From Galbula dea (lineage: Eukaryota; Chordata; Aves; Piciformes; Galbulidae): DNA of 64,000 nt. The position numbers and the translations under genes are program-made. Shown here piece by piece: positions 27,301 to 35,607 of this stretch (positions are counted from its first letter, which is position 1; each line of letters starts with the position of its first letter). The notes under the pieces were generated by a model. It saw only the letters and a program-made list of their open reading frames with translations. It was not told the origin of the DNA and searched no databases. Where the stretch lies: positions 93,373 to 157,372 of the forward strand of contig VWZX01009978.1 of NCBI GenBank assembly GCA_013399015.1, in the 5' to 3' direction.

Positions 27301-28748
27301 GCAGTTTCTCTCCAGCAAAATACCTTCAGCTGCCATGCAGCACAGCAATCCTAAGGCTCAGAGACAAACTCAGCTAATTAATTGCTTCACCACTATTATT
27401 ACTCCAACCTTTCTTTAGGTTACCTTCCCCTGGAAGCTCTCTTGGCAGGCTATTTTTTCCCCCCTGTTTTACGCCTTAGGGCTTATCTACACCGGCTCCA
27501 GCTCACTCCTGTGCTAAAAATGAAGGTACATGACCATCTGCTCTTTCATCTTTTTACTCAGGAAGAAGAAAAAAAGGACAAGGTGTGTTTCCCTCAAAGC
27601 ACAGAAACCTCTCCTGTATGGAGACCTTCTGCCTAAACCCCTAAGCTCCCAGAGGAGGCTGCCTGCAGACCTGCTTTATCTGGGACACTTCCCAGAGTGT
27701 TCCCATCAAGCCAGCAGGTCTGTGCTGCAGCTTCACCTTAGCAATTCCATAATCACCCTTTAAATCCTGCTACTGCTGCCAGCTCCTAGCCCTCTCTAGA
27801 GAAGTGCAAACCACCGTCAGGCTACAGAATTCGCCTTCCTAGCTGAAAGGGTTGAGGCATTTTAGCAGAGAAACAGATGGGGACTGCGTGGAGAAGAACA
27901 AAATTGAACATCAAAGAGAGCTGTTTAACTGAGAGTGAGAGTTGTACTCGCTGTGCTCCCCACACACTGGGCCAATTAACAATTGCTACGAAGGAAGCCA
28001 GAAGTTGAAACACATTCGAAAATGAGATCTCCCAACATAACAAAACACCCAAAGCTGCTCCACTGAAAATGGAAGGGTTTGGGTTGGTTCTTTTTTCCCC
28101 CTTTTTTTTCTTTCCCCAAGCGTGTCTCTCAACAAAGGGAAATCAGGCTCCTATTCAAACAATTTGTAGTAATACAAAGGACTCTGCTTTTCAACTTCTC
28201 AATAAACATTCTGAAGGCTGCTCTGGGTTTTGGGTTTGGTGGGGGTGTTTTTTGTTGTTGTTTTGTTGGGTTTTTTTATTCGTTTGATTTTCCAATTGCC
28301 CGAAAGCCAGAGAAGCAGCTCCCATTCCGCTCTCCTTCGGCTGATTACTCACAGGCTAGCGGGACTCACCTCCTCAACCTTCAGCCTGGGAGCTAACCTG
28401 TTAGCAGCTCGCCCGCACTCGCACACAAAAGGCCTGAGCCAGCCTGTTCTGGATCACCTCAGGTAAACTTCCAGCATCCATCCATCCATCCACCCCTCTC
28501 CCTCCCTCTCTCTCTCTCCCCGCCCGCTGCAGCACCGCTAACAGGAGGCTTCCCAGCGCCTTCCCCGGAGCGGTAAGAACTCTCCCGGTGGCATTAACCC
28601 TTTACAACGCGGTTGATATGGAGATGGCCGGAGGTGGGGGGGGNNNCACACGTTCCCTCCGCGCTGGGAAGGGGGATGGGGCTAACGCTGAGGTGATCCC
28701 ACCCGCACGGCGGTGCAGCAGAGCCGCTCCCCTCACCTGATTGTCCAT
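196..28748 (-). CDS. MLLT1: MLLT1 (ENL), YEATS-domain chromatin reader, 12 coding exons
   Basis: Joining twelve exons on the minus strand (28737-28748, 25719-25899, 22122-22204, 13123-13266, 11415-11540, 9147-9692, 5465-5543, 4567-4678, 3240-3339, 2533-2604, 819-890, 196-324) gives 1656 nt, or 551 residues plus TGA; human ENL has 559. All introns are GT-AG and phases agree. Residues 1-138 are the YEATS domain, which binds acetyl/crotonyl-lysine on histone H3. The reader-pocket residues F28, H56, S58, F59, Y78 and F81 are all present. Residues about 183-364 are lysine/serine-rich with a nuclear-localisation-like KKQKK cluster. About 365-440 are serine/acidic. About 470-551 form the ANC1-homology domain, known to bind AFF4, DOT1L, CBX8 and BCOR. 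ENL acts in the nucleus in the super elongation complex. The MDNQ start and the exon-5 sequence identify ENL rather than its paralogue AF9 (MLLT3). Confidence 0.97.
819..890 (-). CDS. MLLT1: MLLT1 coding exon 11, ANC1-homology domain
   Basis: Encodes 24 residues, [20 protein letters not shown] to VLQQ, in phase 0. It is the first helix of the ANC1-homology domain, the partner-binding module for AFF4 and DOT1L. The acceptor is TTACAG and the donor GTAGAG. Confidence 0.96.
2533..2604 (-). CDS. MLLT1: MLLT1 coding exon 10, start of ANC1-homology domain
   Basis: Encodes 24 residues, [20 protein letters not shown] to TYDK, in phase 0, with a CTCTCAG acceptor and GTATGT donor. A CR1 copy begins only about 36 bases upstream of this exon (in gene orientation), so the intron between exons 9 and 10 is mostly CR1. 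Confidence 0.95.
2641..3062 (+). mobile_element. CR1 LINE fragment, sense
   Basis: The 3' part of a chicken-repeat-1 non-LTR retrotransposon. It carries the avian CR1 landmark near the end: GGTCCTTTCCAACCC followed by GATTCTGTAA. It is 5' truncated, in the intron between MLLT1 exons 9 and 10 and opposite to the gene. It is very close to the copies at 17176 and 23948. Confidence 0.9.
3240..3339 (-). CDS. MLLT1: MLLT1 coding exon 9
   Basis: Encodes the end of Arg428, then [14 protein letters not shown]...[17 protein letters not shown]. The acceptor is TTTTTCAG and the donor GTATGG. The reading frame matches ENL across the whole exon. Confidence 0.94.
4567..4678 (-). CDS. MLLT1: MLLT1 coding exon 8
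   Basis: Encodes [19 protein letters not shown] and then SSSGEEAA...SRDS plus two bases of an Arg codon. The donor is a less common GTGGTA; the phase is confirmed by exon 9, whose first base completes Arg428. Confidence 0.93.
5465..5543 (-). CDS. MLLT1: MLLT1 coding exon 7, serine/aspartate tract
   Basis: Encodes [18 protein letters not shown] and then EPSQNHSQ plus one base of a Gly codon. The acceptor TCTGTCCAG and donor GTGTGT join in phase with exons 6 and 8. This is a likely casein-kinase-type phosphorylated acidic stretch (inference). Confidence 0.94.
9147..9692 (-). CDS. MLLT1: MLLT1 coding exon 6, Lys/Ser-rich linker
   Basis: The largest exon, 182 codons (residues 183-364) in phase 0, from DATKESSK to ETSFKSE. 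It is a disordered, highly charged linker with [16 protein letters not shown] as the likely nuclear-localisation element. The long proline run I recall in human ENL after SPKGG is replaced here by PQPELK, which accounts for most of the length difference. The acceptor is TTTTAG and the donor GTGAGT. Confidence 0.95.
11415..11540 (-). CDS. MLLT1: MLLT1 coding exon 5
   Basis: Encodes 42 residues (141-182) that begin [19 protein letters not shown] and end SHGSK. Both ends are phase 0, with a CAG acceptor and GTCAGT donor. The [16 protein letters not shown] stretch is characteristic of ENL. Confidence 0.95.
13123..13266 (-). CDS. MLLT1: MLLT1 coding exon 4, YEATS C-terminal part
   Basis: Encodes 48 residues (93-140), [18 protein letters not shown] to RKLIRAGG, in phase 0 at both ends, with a TTTTAG acceptor and GTAAGT donor. 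The [16 protein letters not shown] form is ENL-like; AF9 differs at several of these positions. Confidence 0.96.
14483..14886 (-). mobile_element. CR1 LINE fragment, antisense
   Basis: Begins with the reverse complement of the CR1 3' end (CAGAATCAGTAAGGTTGGAAG) and continues through GGGATGGTGACTCCACCACTG. Lies in MLLT1 intron 3. Confidence 0.9.
17176..17817 (+). mobile_element. CR1 LINE fragment, sense, 3' end missing
   Basis: Covers the region upstream of and including the part shared with the copies at 2641 and 23948. It stops at CTGCTGTGG, before the usual 3' end. A partial second copy of its own 5' portion follows directly (17827). Confidence 0.9.
17827..17982 (+). mobile_element. Partial CR1 repeat in tandem with the previous copy
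   Basis: About 150 bases repeat, with several differences, the segment at about 17185-17345: both contain CTGGAAAGCAGCTCCACAGA-like sequence, then GGGGGACAACAAG and GGAGCCAGCAATG. Same orientation, directly after the truncated end of the first copy. Confidence 0.85.
19246..19552 (-). mobile_element. CR1 LINE fragment, antisense
   Basis: Starts AGCATGGTTAGGGGTTGGAAG and runs to CACTCTCCTTAATACACC, the reverse complement of a CR1 segment near the 3' end. Lies in MLLT1 intron 3. Confidence 0.88.
20970..21190 (+). mobile_element. CR1 fragment, sense half of an inverted junction
   Basis: Matches CR1 ORF2 C-terminal coding in sense (TTGGGCTCCTCACTGCCAGA, then GGCTTGGTTAGCCTGGAGCA). It meets an oppositely oriented CR1 fragment at about 21190. 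Confidence 0.87.
21191..21315 (-). mobile_element. CR1 fragment, antisense half of an inverted junction
   Basis: On the minus strand it reads as the upstream CR1 segment: AGCAGGTCCAGGGAGCTTCT, then CTCCTCTGTGACCTGTGAGG. It abuts the sense fragment tail to tail. Confidence 0.82.
22122..22204 (-). CDS. MLLT1: MLLT1 coding exon 3, YEATS middle
   Basis: Encodes residues 65-92 ([17 protein letters not shown] and onward). The first codon is split with exon 2 (G + TG). It carries the G77-Y78-A79-G80-F81 loop that lines the reader pocket. The donor is GTAAAA. Confidence 0.96.
23387..23735 (-). mobile_element. CR1 LINE fragment, antisense
   Basis: Begins ATAGAATCATCTGGGTTGGAG (3' end reversed) and includes the landmarks GGTGGTGACTCCACCACTAC and ACCTCCTTTCAGGGAGCTGG. 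Lies in MLLT1 intron 2, about 200 bases from the next CR1 in the opposite orientation. Confidence 0.9.
23948..24523 (+). mobile_element. CR1 LINE fragment, sense, with 3' end
   Basis: Same subfamily as the copies at 2641 and 17176. It ends GGTTGGACTGGATGATGCCC and then GGGATTCTGGGATG, a complete CR1-type 3' end. Lies in MLLT1 intron 2. Confidence 0.9.
25719..25899 (-). CDS. MLLT1: MLLT1 coding exon 2, YEATS N-terminal half
   Basis: Encodes residues 5-64, from [10 protein letters not shown] to FPKPKR, plus one base of codon 65. The acceptor follows a pyrimidine run (TTCCCCAG) and the donor is GTGAGT. It holds F28 and the H56/S58/F59 loop of the acyl-lysine pocket. Residue 54 is Arg, where I recall Trp in human ENL and His in AF9, so this is a variable site. 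Confidence 0.96.
28475..28520. repeat. (ATCC)n / CT-rich microsatellite
   Basis: Four to five CATC/ATCC units run into a CCCTCC/TCTC stretch, in MLLT1 intron 1 just inside the CpG island. Confidence 0.85.
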
Positions 28749-29140
28749 GGCTGGGCGCAGCGCCGCGGGCCCCGCTCGCTCGCTCCCGCCGCCGCCGNGC
28801 AGCCTGCTTCCCCCGCCTCCACCTGATGGACAGCCGCCGCACCCAATCGGCGGCGGGCGGGCTGAGGAGAGGGCAGGGATAGGGGCGGAGCCGGCGCTGG
28901 GTCAAGCGGGGAGTGGGAGGGAGCGGTGTGTCTTCTGCCCCCTCCTCCCCGTCGCGGGCGCGGCGTTGCGCAGCGGCCCTGCGGCGTGGCCGGGTCCCGT
29001 TTTCAAACGTCTTTCCTGAGCTTGTCTCGGGTCCACCTGCACGGCGCTGCCCGGCCGTCAACCGGCACCGCGCACTTGGGCCTTGTGCGTCCCGGACGCG
29101 TCAACCCGCCCCTTTTTCCTCCCTCGGTCCACGTTTCCCC
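28540..29140 (-). promoter_or_regulatory. MLLT1: MLLT1 CpG-island promoter
   Basis: CpG density rises sharply around the MLLT1 ATG (28748). A CCAAT box is seen at 28843-28847, a GGGGCGG GC box at 28882-28888, and more GC boxes near 28811. No TATA box is evident, as usual for a CpG-island promoter. The close spacing of CCAAT to ATG (about 95 bases) suggests a short 5' UTR with transcription starting near 28760-28800. Unresolved bases (n) occur at 28644-28646 and 28799. Confidence 0.75.
28737..28748 (-). CDS. MLLT1: MLLT1 coding exon 1 (MDNQ)
   Basis: The ATG (28748-28746) opens a four-codon coding segment, M-D-N-Q, followed by a GTGAGG donor. A tiny first coding exon is typical of ENL. It lies inside the CpG-rich promoter block. 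Confidence 0.93.
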
Positions 29141-29295
29141 GCTGCTGGCGGCAGCGAATCTCATCCGTGTATTCATTTCCTACACAAATGAACTGAGAAC
29201 AAGGGAAACCAGAGCTCCCAGTACAGCGGACATGGCAGTCTGGGATGGTTGGGCAGGGCTGAGCCTTTGCTGGGGAGGAAGCTGGCGGCACTGCT

Positions 29296-30125
29296 TCCCC
29301 TTGGTTCTCCTTGTTCTCCCTCAGCCTCTCTGCTTCCATCTCGGTTTCCCTCCATCTCCTCGCCTCTCATTTTCCCTCGGCCTCATTTTTCCCTCTCACT
29401 GTCCCATTTTCCATCAATGCTCCCCCTTTTCTACCTTTATCCCTCAGTTCTCAGGGTTTTTTTCTCCTTTCCCATCACTTGCCTTCATCCTCCCTTGTTC
29501 TTCAGTTTCCCTCATTTTTACCTTGCTCTCCCTCCTTTCCTGGCAGCTGCCCACAGTTTCTCATTTTTCCCTCAGTCTCCCACATTTTTATTCTCAATTT
29601 CATTTGCCCCTCAGTAGCCCAATTTTTCCCCGTTTCTGTCCTTTTCCCCCACAATCTCCCCCATTTTCTCGGTTTCATTTTCCCTTCCTTTCCCTCCTTT
29701 TTACCTGTCTCCCACATTTTTCTCTGTCTCCCTCCTTTTTTAATTTCTTCTCTATTTCCCTCATTTTTCCTCTCATTCTCCAACATTTTCTCTCATTTCC
29801 CCTTGGTCTCTCTCATTTTCTCCCAGTTTTCATTTTTCCCTCAGTTCCTTCCCCTTTCCCCTCTGTCTCCTTCATTTTTCTCTCGATCTTCCACATTTTC
29901 CCCTCAATCTTCCACATTTTTCCTCGGTCTCCCTCAGTTTCTCTCCTTTTTCCCCTCTTGGTCTCCCACATCTTCCCTCAGTTTCTTTCCTTCTTCCCTA
30001 GACCTCCCCTCATTTTCCCCTCAGTTTCTTCCCCGTTTTCCCCTCGGCCTCCCCCCGGTTCCTCGCCGGCCTCCCCTTTGTCCCTCCCCTCTCCCGCAGC
30101 CCCTCTCCCGTTCCCGCCTTTCCCC
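29296..30125. repeat. Long polypyrimidine strand of degenerate TTTTCCCTC units
   Basis: For about 830 bases the plus strand is overwhelmingly C and T, built from irregular units like TCCCTCATTTTC and CCCTCAGTTTC about 15-25 bases long. It looks like a decayed tandem repeat. It lies directly upstream of the MLLT1 promoter. A 419-codon plus-strand open frame (28926-30185) runs through it, rich in Phe, Ser, Pro and Leu; that is the expected translation of such a repeat and I do not call it a gene. Confidence 0.85.
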
Positions 30126-30420
30126 TCGGGCCGCTGCCGCTCTCCGGCCGGGGCCTGCCCTCGCCCGGGCTGGGAGGGCTGTTAGCGGCAGGGGGAAACA
30201 ATATCTGTTTTCCTGGTCTGTAGCGGGGGCCATTTGCAATGCAGATGGACTTAGGGATTCCTTCGGTGGAGAGGTGGTTAGCAGCCGCGGGCTCAGCTGG
30301 GGGACGAGCCCGGAGGTCACAGTCCCGGCTGGGAAAGGCGCTGCGGGCTGCGGCCCGGCAGCGTTCGGAGCCCCCCGCCCTGCCAACGCGGTTTTCTCAG
30401 CACCGCGCCTGACTCCGAGC
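30040..30420. promoter_or_regulatory. Second CpG-rich block upstream of MLLT1
   Basis: A GC-rich, CpG-rich stretch (for example CCGGCCGGGGCCTG near 30145 and GCGGCCCGGCAGCG near 30350), separated from the MLLT1 promoter by the pyrimidine tract. It could be an alternative MLLT1 promoter, a divergent lncRNA promoter, or the other shore of one island split by repeat expansion. No coding exon is evident. Confidence 0.45.
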
Positions 30421-32039
30421 GTGACATTTGCATCTCAAAAGTGGAGTTTATTTACCTTTTCTTAAGAGCTCGAAGTGACAACTTGTTGCGCCCGATATTT
30501 TGTGAGCCTCACGTTGAGGCGAGGCTGTCGTTTCGAGTGCAATCTGTGACTGTTTCTGAGCAGATTTTCTTTGAGGTACAAGGCAGGTTTATTTTTTTTT
30601 CCTTCGTGCAACTTTCTTGTTTGAAATAAGTTTGTTGATCTCTCTAAGGCAGCAGGAAAATGCGTGTTAGGCAATACCGCTGTGTGTGTGTTGCTAACTG
30701 ATAGCCACAGGCAAGGATTAATCGGTTCCCAAATCGTTCTAAAGAGCCAGTTTACCTCATCAACCTGATAGAGGATATTAGTACAGCGAAATGCTTAATC
30801 GCTTCAGTTCACAACAACAACAACAACAAAAAAGAGCCTGATTTGGATTCTTTTAAGTGCTCCACTTAATTTTCAATGTTTCTGTCTGGTGCAGTCCCAA
30901 GACACATCTCCTGGGACAATCTCTTTTCTCTCCCTTGGAGACAGGGCCTCTTTCTCTGGGAGTTCTCACTGCTATCTTTAATTGTGGACATTATTCCCAT
31001 GCTCGTGACTCCGAGGTCTACATCTTTTATTTTCTAACTCCCACTCCTAGCTATTCACTCACAGCCTCAGCACATTGCTGCTTACATGCTCCCAGGCCTC
31101 AATCCTTTTTCCCCCAAGTTTGACTCCACTCTAGCTCTGCTGAACGTCCTCCTTTGCAAGAGGTGTTGCTCAGACACGACACCTTGAACTTTCCCCTCTC
31201 CTGAAGATTTTTCTCTTCCTTCCTCTGAAACATCATTAGAGTTTGCTTCATATTTTAATTTCCATTGGTGACAATTTTCTTCTGTGCCTTTCTTTTTGCC
31301 CAGCCTGCTGTTAACAGTTGGTTTTGTATTCTAGTGCAGGATCCAGACTGCTTTCCCACCTCAGCACACCCTTCTGCTGCTCTGGACACTAGCTGCTGTT
31401 CCAGCTGTTTCAGCTGCTCTGTGGCCTGGGGTTGGATCCAAGGAAGAGCTCAAACATTTCCATGTCAGGGATAGAAAACCCAGAGCCAGTTGGTTCCTCA
31501 GCTTCCACAGCACCTCAGGCAAGCAGTCTGATACGTGACCATTAAACTAGGCTGAAGAAGTTGGGGTGTCAGGGTAACCTCATTGTTTTACTGACCCCTG
31601 CTCCAGGGCAGTGCCCCAGGGCTCTGTGTTGGGACAAGCAGTGTGACTGGATTAACGTCAGACATGCTGGGGTAGCTCTTTACATTCAACTGCAAAAATA
31701 CCCAAGGAGAGAAATTCCTACCATCAGTGTTTGCTTCAGGAGCAGTTCCCAGCTCTGAATGGTTTCCAGCCCAATGACAGATCAAGCTTACCCCTGATTT
31801 TCTTTTCAAGCTCCCACCCCAAAAATACATCCTAGCCAAGAGTTAGCCAGGCTCTGCGGGAGTGCGTTGGGAGTTTCAGGTGCGGGGTAACGCTGGGGAA
31901 GGTGGAGACAGCAGCTATCCAGGCTCCTCCAAACTTCTCATTTCGCAGGGATATCTCAAGCTAACGAGCTGTCAGCCGAGCGCCTTCGCACCCACGGCAG
32001 CCGGGGGCTGAGCTCCTGCTTCTTTAGATCTCTTCCAGC

Positions 32040-32240
32040 AACTTCGGGATTTTGCAATAAGCGTCTGCAAATCCAATTAGCGTTCTTTCTTTGTGGCACT
32101 GGCTGCTGGCAGAGCTCTGCTGTGCTGCTGCCATCTACAGTAGGGCCGGTGCCAATGGATAAGAAACAGATCTTATTTGCATATTCAACTATGCAAATGA
32201 GACCTGACAGCTCTCCCTAATTTTCGTTGGGGCTTTTAAT
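32040..32240. promoter_or_regulatory. Candidate enhancer with inverted octamer pair
   Basis: A repeat-free stretch with ATTTGCAT at 32175-32182 and its reverse complement ATGCAAAT at 32191-32198, separated by 8 bases, plus a CCAATTAG homeobox-like site near 32073. The octamer is the established POU/Oct-family binding site. The enhancer call is inference. Confidence 0.35.
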
Positions 32241-32997
32241 TTTTCTTACCAGAGTCCTGCTTCAAAGATCCTTGTGTTGGACTGAAAGGTGTGGGATCAG
32301 CCTGGCTTGGCCCACACTAGGGGACTGTGCCAAGGGCTGCTTCCACTCCCTGAGAGCTGGGGATGGGGGAAAATAAAGTGGTGAAAAAAGACTTTGCATA
32401 GCACTTGTCCCTGTCTTGGTCAGGGAAACCTAGTGACAGCAAAGGTTTCTGGGGTGTTTTGCCCATTACAGGCTAACCAGCAGTCCTGGGAAGGTACAAC
32501 ACATCCTTCCTCTTTTCTGCCTGTAAACACCATGGCTGCTCTACAGACCAAACCTGGCTGTGCCTGGGGAGCATGAGTGAAGGAAGGCAACACCTGGGGG
32601 GTTGGAGAAGAGATGAGTGCAGCCTTAAGGCCCTACCATCTATTTCTATGTGTGTGTCTGCATCTTTGCAGCTTGCCCTTCCTATCCCTGGAGAAACAAG
32701 TTTGCTTTTGTCATTCATTATTAGTTTCTCATTACTCATGTAGTTGCATCTTCCCTGTTGCCACTCTTGCACTGAAGACCACAAACTTCTGTGGCCAGTC
32801 TGTGCTTTCCATGGCTTGGACACCAGCCAGCCAGCCAACAAGGCTGCCTCCAACACTTAAAAGAGTCAGGCAGTGGAGAGAAATGAGGATCCTGTAGCAG
32901 TCCCACGGGCTTAAAGTTTGAGACACAAACCTTGCATGTAAGCAGAGTGTCCAGGGTCAGGGCTGGGCTGATCACCCACCCAGTGACAGAGGCTCCC

Positions 32998-33660
32998 TGT
33001 GACCCCATGGGAGGGGAAAGGGGATAAGAGAGAGCTGTGGATTGGAAAAGAAAACTAAAACTACTCTAATAATAGTAATAATGATAAATGAAATAGGTAC
33101 AAATATGTACAAAGCCAATAATGAACCCAACCTCCCCTTGGTGGTAACCATGTCACCATGACTGCTGAGACTGCAACAAGGGCTCAGCAGCAGCTGGGAG
33201 CCAGGCTCAGGGGCTGGATCCTGGTACTGGAGGCAGGAACTTATGGATCAGGATCAAGGGCAGAACAGGCAGAGTTCTACTCAGATGCCAGCCACTGAAG
33301 AAGAGCAGGAGGAGAGGGAAGAAGAAGGAACTGCCCCTCAGTTTTATATCAAATAGGGTGTATATGGGATGGAATCCTTAGCTGGTCAGTTTGGGGTCAC
33401 CTGCCCTGTCTGCTCCTCCCTGCAGGTGCAGCTTTTACTCTGCACCCCCAAGGTGAGACACAAGCTTTAGCAGTGCCCTTGGTTTGCATCCCAGTCCCTG
33501 GCAGTAAATCTAACCATGAGCTCTTCTCACTGCTAGAAGCAGGCAGTGTCTGTGAGAAGATGCTGCTGGTGTCAGGCAGTGCAGCTTCTCAGAGGAGCTT
33601 TAGCTGAAAGGTAAAATCACTGAGCAGAATTAGTTCTGTTCTAACCCAAACCAGGACACA
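32998..33660 (-). mobile_element. Solo LTR of an avian endogenous retrovirus
   Basis: On the minus strand the element starts TGTGTCCTGGTTTGGGTTAG, a form typical of many avian ERV LTRs, and ends near CCCATGGGGTCACA, giving TG...CA termini. A TATA-like TATAAAA is at 33348-33342, and an AT-rich segment with TAATAATGAT-type repeats lies near 33068. No internal retroviral sequence flanks it on either side, so it is a solo LTR. I could not see a convincing target-site duplication. Family assignment (ERVK versus ERVL type) is not possible by eye. Confidence 0.75.
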
Positions 33661-33854
33661 AGAGTTTCTCTGAGAAAATACCTTCACAGCTATGCAACAT
33701 GACTGAGTGGAAAGACCCCTAAGTTCTCTCCTGGATGTGTCTGAGTCACTTCACCACCTTCTCCTACCAGCTGCAAGATGATTGTAATGGTCTTCATCTG
33801 CTTTCATGAAGTGCATCTGATGAGCCAAACACTCTGTGGTGTTTCTAAGATGAT

Positions 33855-33990
33855 CACAGACTCATAGAATGCTTTGGGTTGGCAAGGACCTTTAAAAGTC
33901 CTCTAGCCTAACCCCTCTGCAGTCAGCAGGGACATCTGCAACTAGAGCAGGTTGCTCAGAACCTCAGACAACCTCACCTTGAATAGACAG
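33855..33990 (-). mobile_element. CR1 3' end, antisense, left arm of inverted pair
   Basis: Reads CACAGACTCATAGAATGCTT then GGGTTGGCAAGGACC, the reverse complement of a CR1 3' terminus, ending near CAACCTCACC. Confidence 0.88.
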
Positions 33991-34000
33991 GCTTTTTAGC

Positions 34001-34270
34001 AGGGCCTGTTACAGCAGAGCAAGGGGTGATAGTTCCAAACTAAAAGGGAGAAATTTTTCCCAGGGAGGATGGTGAGAGCCTGGCCCAGGTTGCCCAGAGA
34101 GGTGGGAGATGTCCCATCCCTGGAACCATTCCAGGTCAGGTTGCACCTTGGAGGCTCTCAGCAACCTGCTTTAGTTGCAAATGTCCCTGCTGACTGCAGG
34201 AGGGTTGGACCAGATGACCTTGAAAGGTCCTTTCCTACCCCAACCCTCTGATGATTCTATGAGTCTGTGA
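34001..34270 (+). mobile_element. CR1 3' end, sense, right arm of inverted pair
   Basis: Sense CR1 with GGTTGCCCAGAGAGGTGG, then GGTTGGACCAGATGACCTTG, ending GATTCTATGAGTCTGTGA. Its last ~130 bases are the inverted counterpart of the left arm at 33855. Confidence 0.9.
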
Positions 34271-35607
34271 TGCTTGTGCTGGTGTAGCAAGTTCCTGGTT
34301 TGCTAATCAGCACTGGGAGCCCTGTGGGGAATGGGTCCCTTCCAACCAGCTGTTAATCCTAGCAGTAGTTATTCTTCTAAAAATGGTTTGGCTTTGCCTC
34401 TTCTCTGCCTTCCCTCCTTCCCACTCCACACTCCAGCATTCCCAGCACATATTTAACACCAGTGTAGTGTAGCAAAAGTCCAGATTGTTAATAGCCCAAA
34501 ACTCTGATTGCCAAAAAGATACTCCTAGCAACTACTAGCTGCATCTGGGAGAAATTACAGACAGCTTGGAAATTCTTCAGTTCCCATATTAATGAAGGAC
34601 TTAGCAGAAAAAGGAGAAAAAAGAGAATAAAAAAACCCCAGCCTGTAAGACAGTTTAGCTTAACTAAGTTCTTTTGTGCCTGAGGAAAATCTAAATTATA
34701 GCCTACCATAGCTACTGAAAAATGCAAAAGGCTTTTAATGTACAATAACCCTGCAAACCAGAGGGAAGAGGGAAAATTTTCTTGCTAAGTGGGAACACAA
34801 TGAGAATTTATTTTATTCTTTCTGGGTATTTAGTGCTGGTGAAAAGAGCCAGATGAATAGTCACAAATACCTCATGTCTCTTGCAGATGCACCAGGGGCA
34901 GCACAGGCATCCCCAAACTGTCCTGCCAACGTGCTTCTGTTCTGAATGAGAAGGCCTGGCTTGCTGGGGGGAGAAAGGAGTCTGCCTCTATTCAGCCCCT
35001 GCCCCCTCTCTGCTCCAGGCTGTTAGTGAAGGGGCCTCATTAACACCAGAGGTGAGCTTGGCATTATAATGTAGCTACTGGTCCACTGCAGGCTGAATTG
35101 ACACCTACCAATTGGTCTGGCCTGGCCATTGAGCAGCCTGCAGGGTGATACCTTTCTCTTGTACTCTGCAGGCAGAGCTCAGCTTTGGTCAAGTGAGGTA
35201 AGGGCCTGTGCTGTGCCAAACCCACCAGCAGGCTGGACCTGCCACAGTCTGGATTGTCCAACACTGAACATGAGCTGCTGGCAGAAGCACAGGCAGGAGA
35301 AGAGAGGCCCAGGCACCTTACTTGTCACTGGAGCAAACACAATCATGGTGCAGTAAGAGAGAGTGAGGCTCACTGCTGAAATTTGTGTCTGCTTTGCATG
35401 GGGCTTCTTCCCTTTGGTGGTACCAAAGCCATGGAGAGGTGCTCATCTGCATGCTGGGGAAGAGGTCACCTTCTCACTGGTGATTGCCACTCTAGACAGG
35501 ATGACCTTTAGGCCACTGAAAAATACCAGGTGGGGGAAAAATTAGCTTGAAAATAGGAGATGATAGGAGGAGATCAGTAGGGGAGGCTGACTAGCACCAA
35601 AAAGCCT

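Noticed and set aside
28926..30185. A 419-codon plus-strand open frame, the longest in the window
   Set aside because: It runs through the pyrimidine tract and encodes only low-complexity Phe/Ser/Pro/Leu. No domain or codon structure supports a gene.
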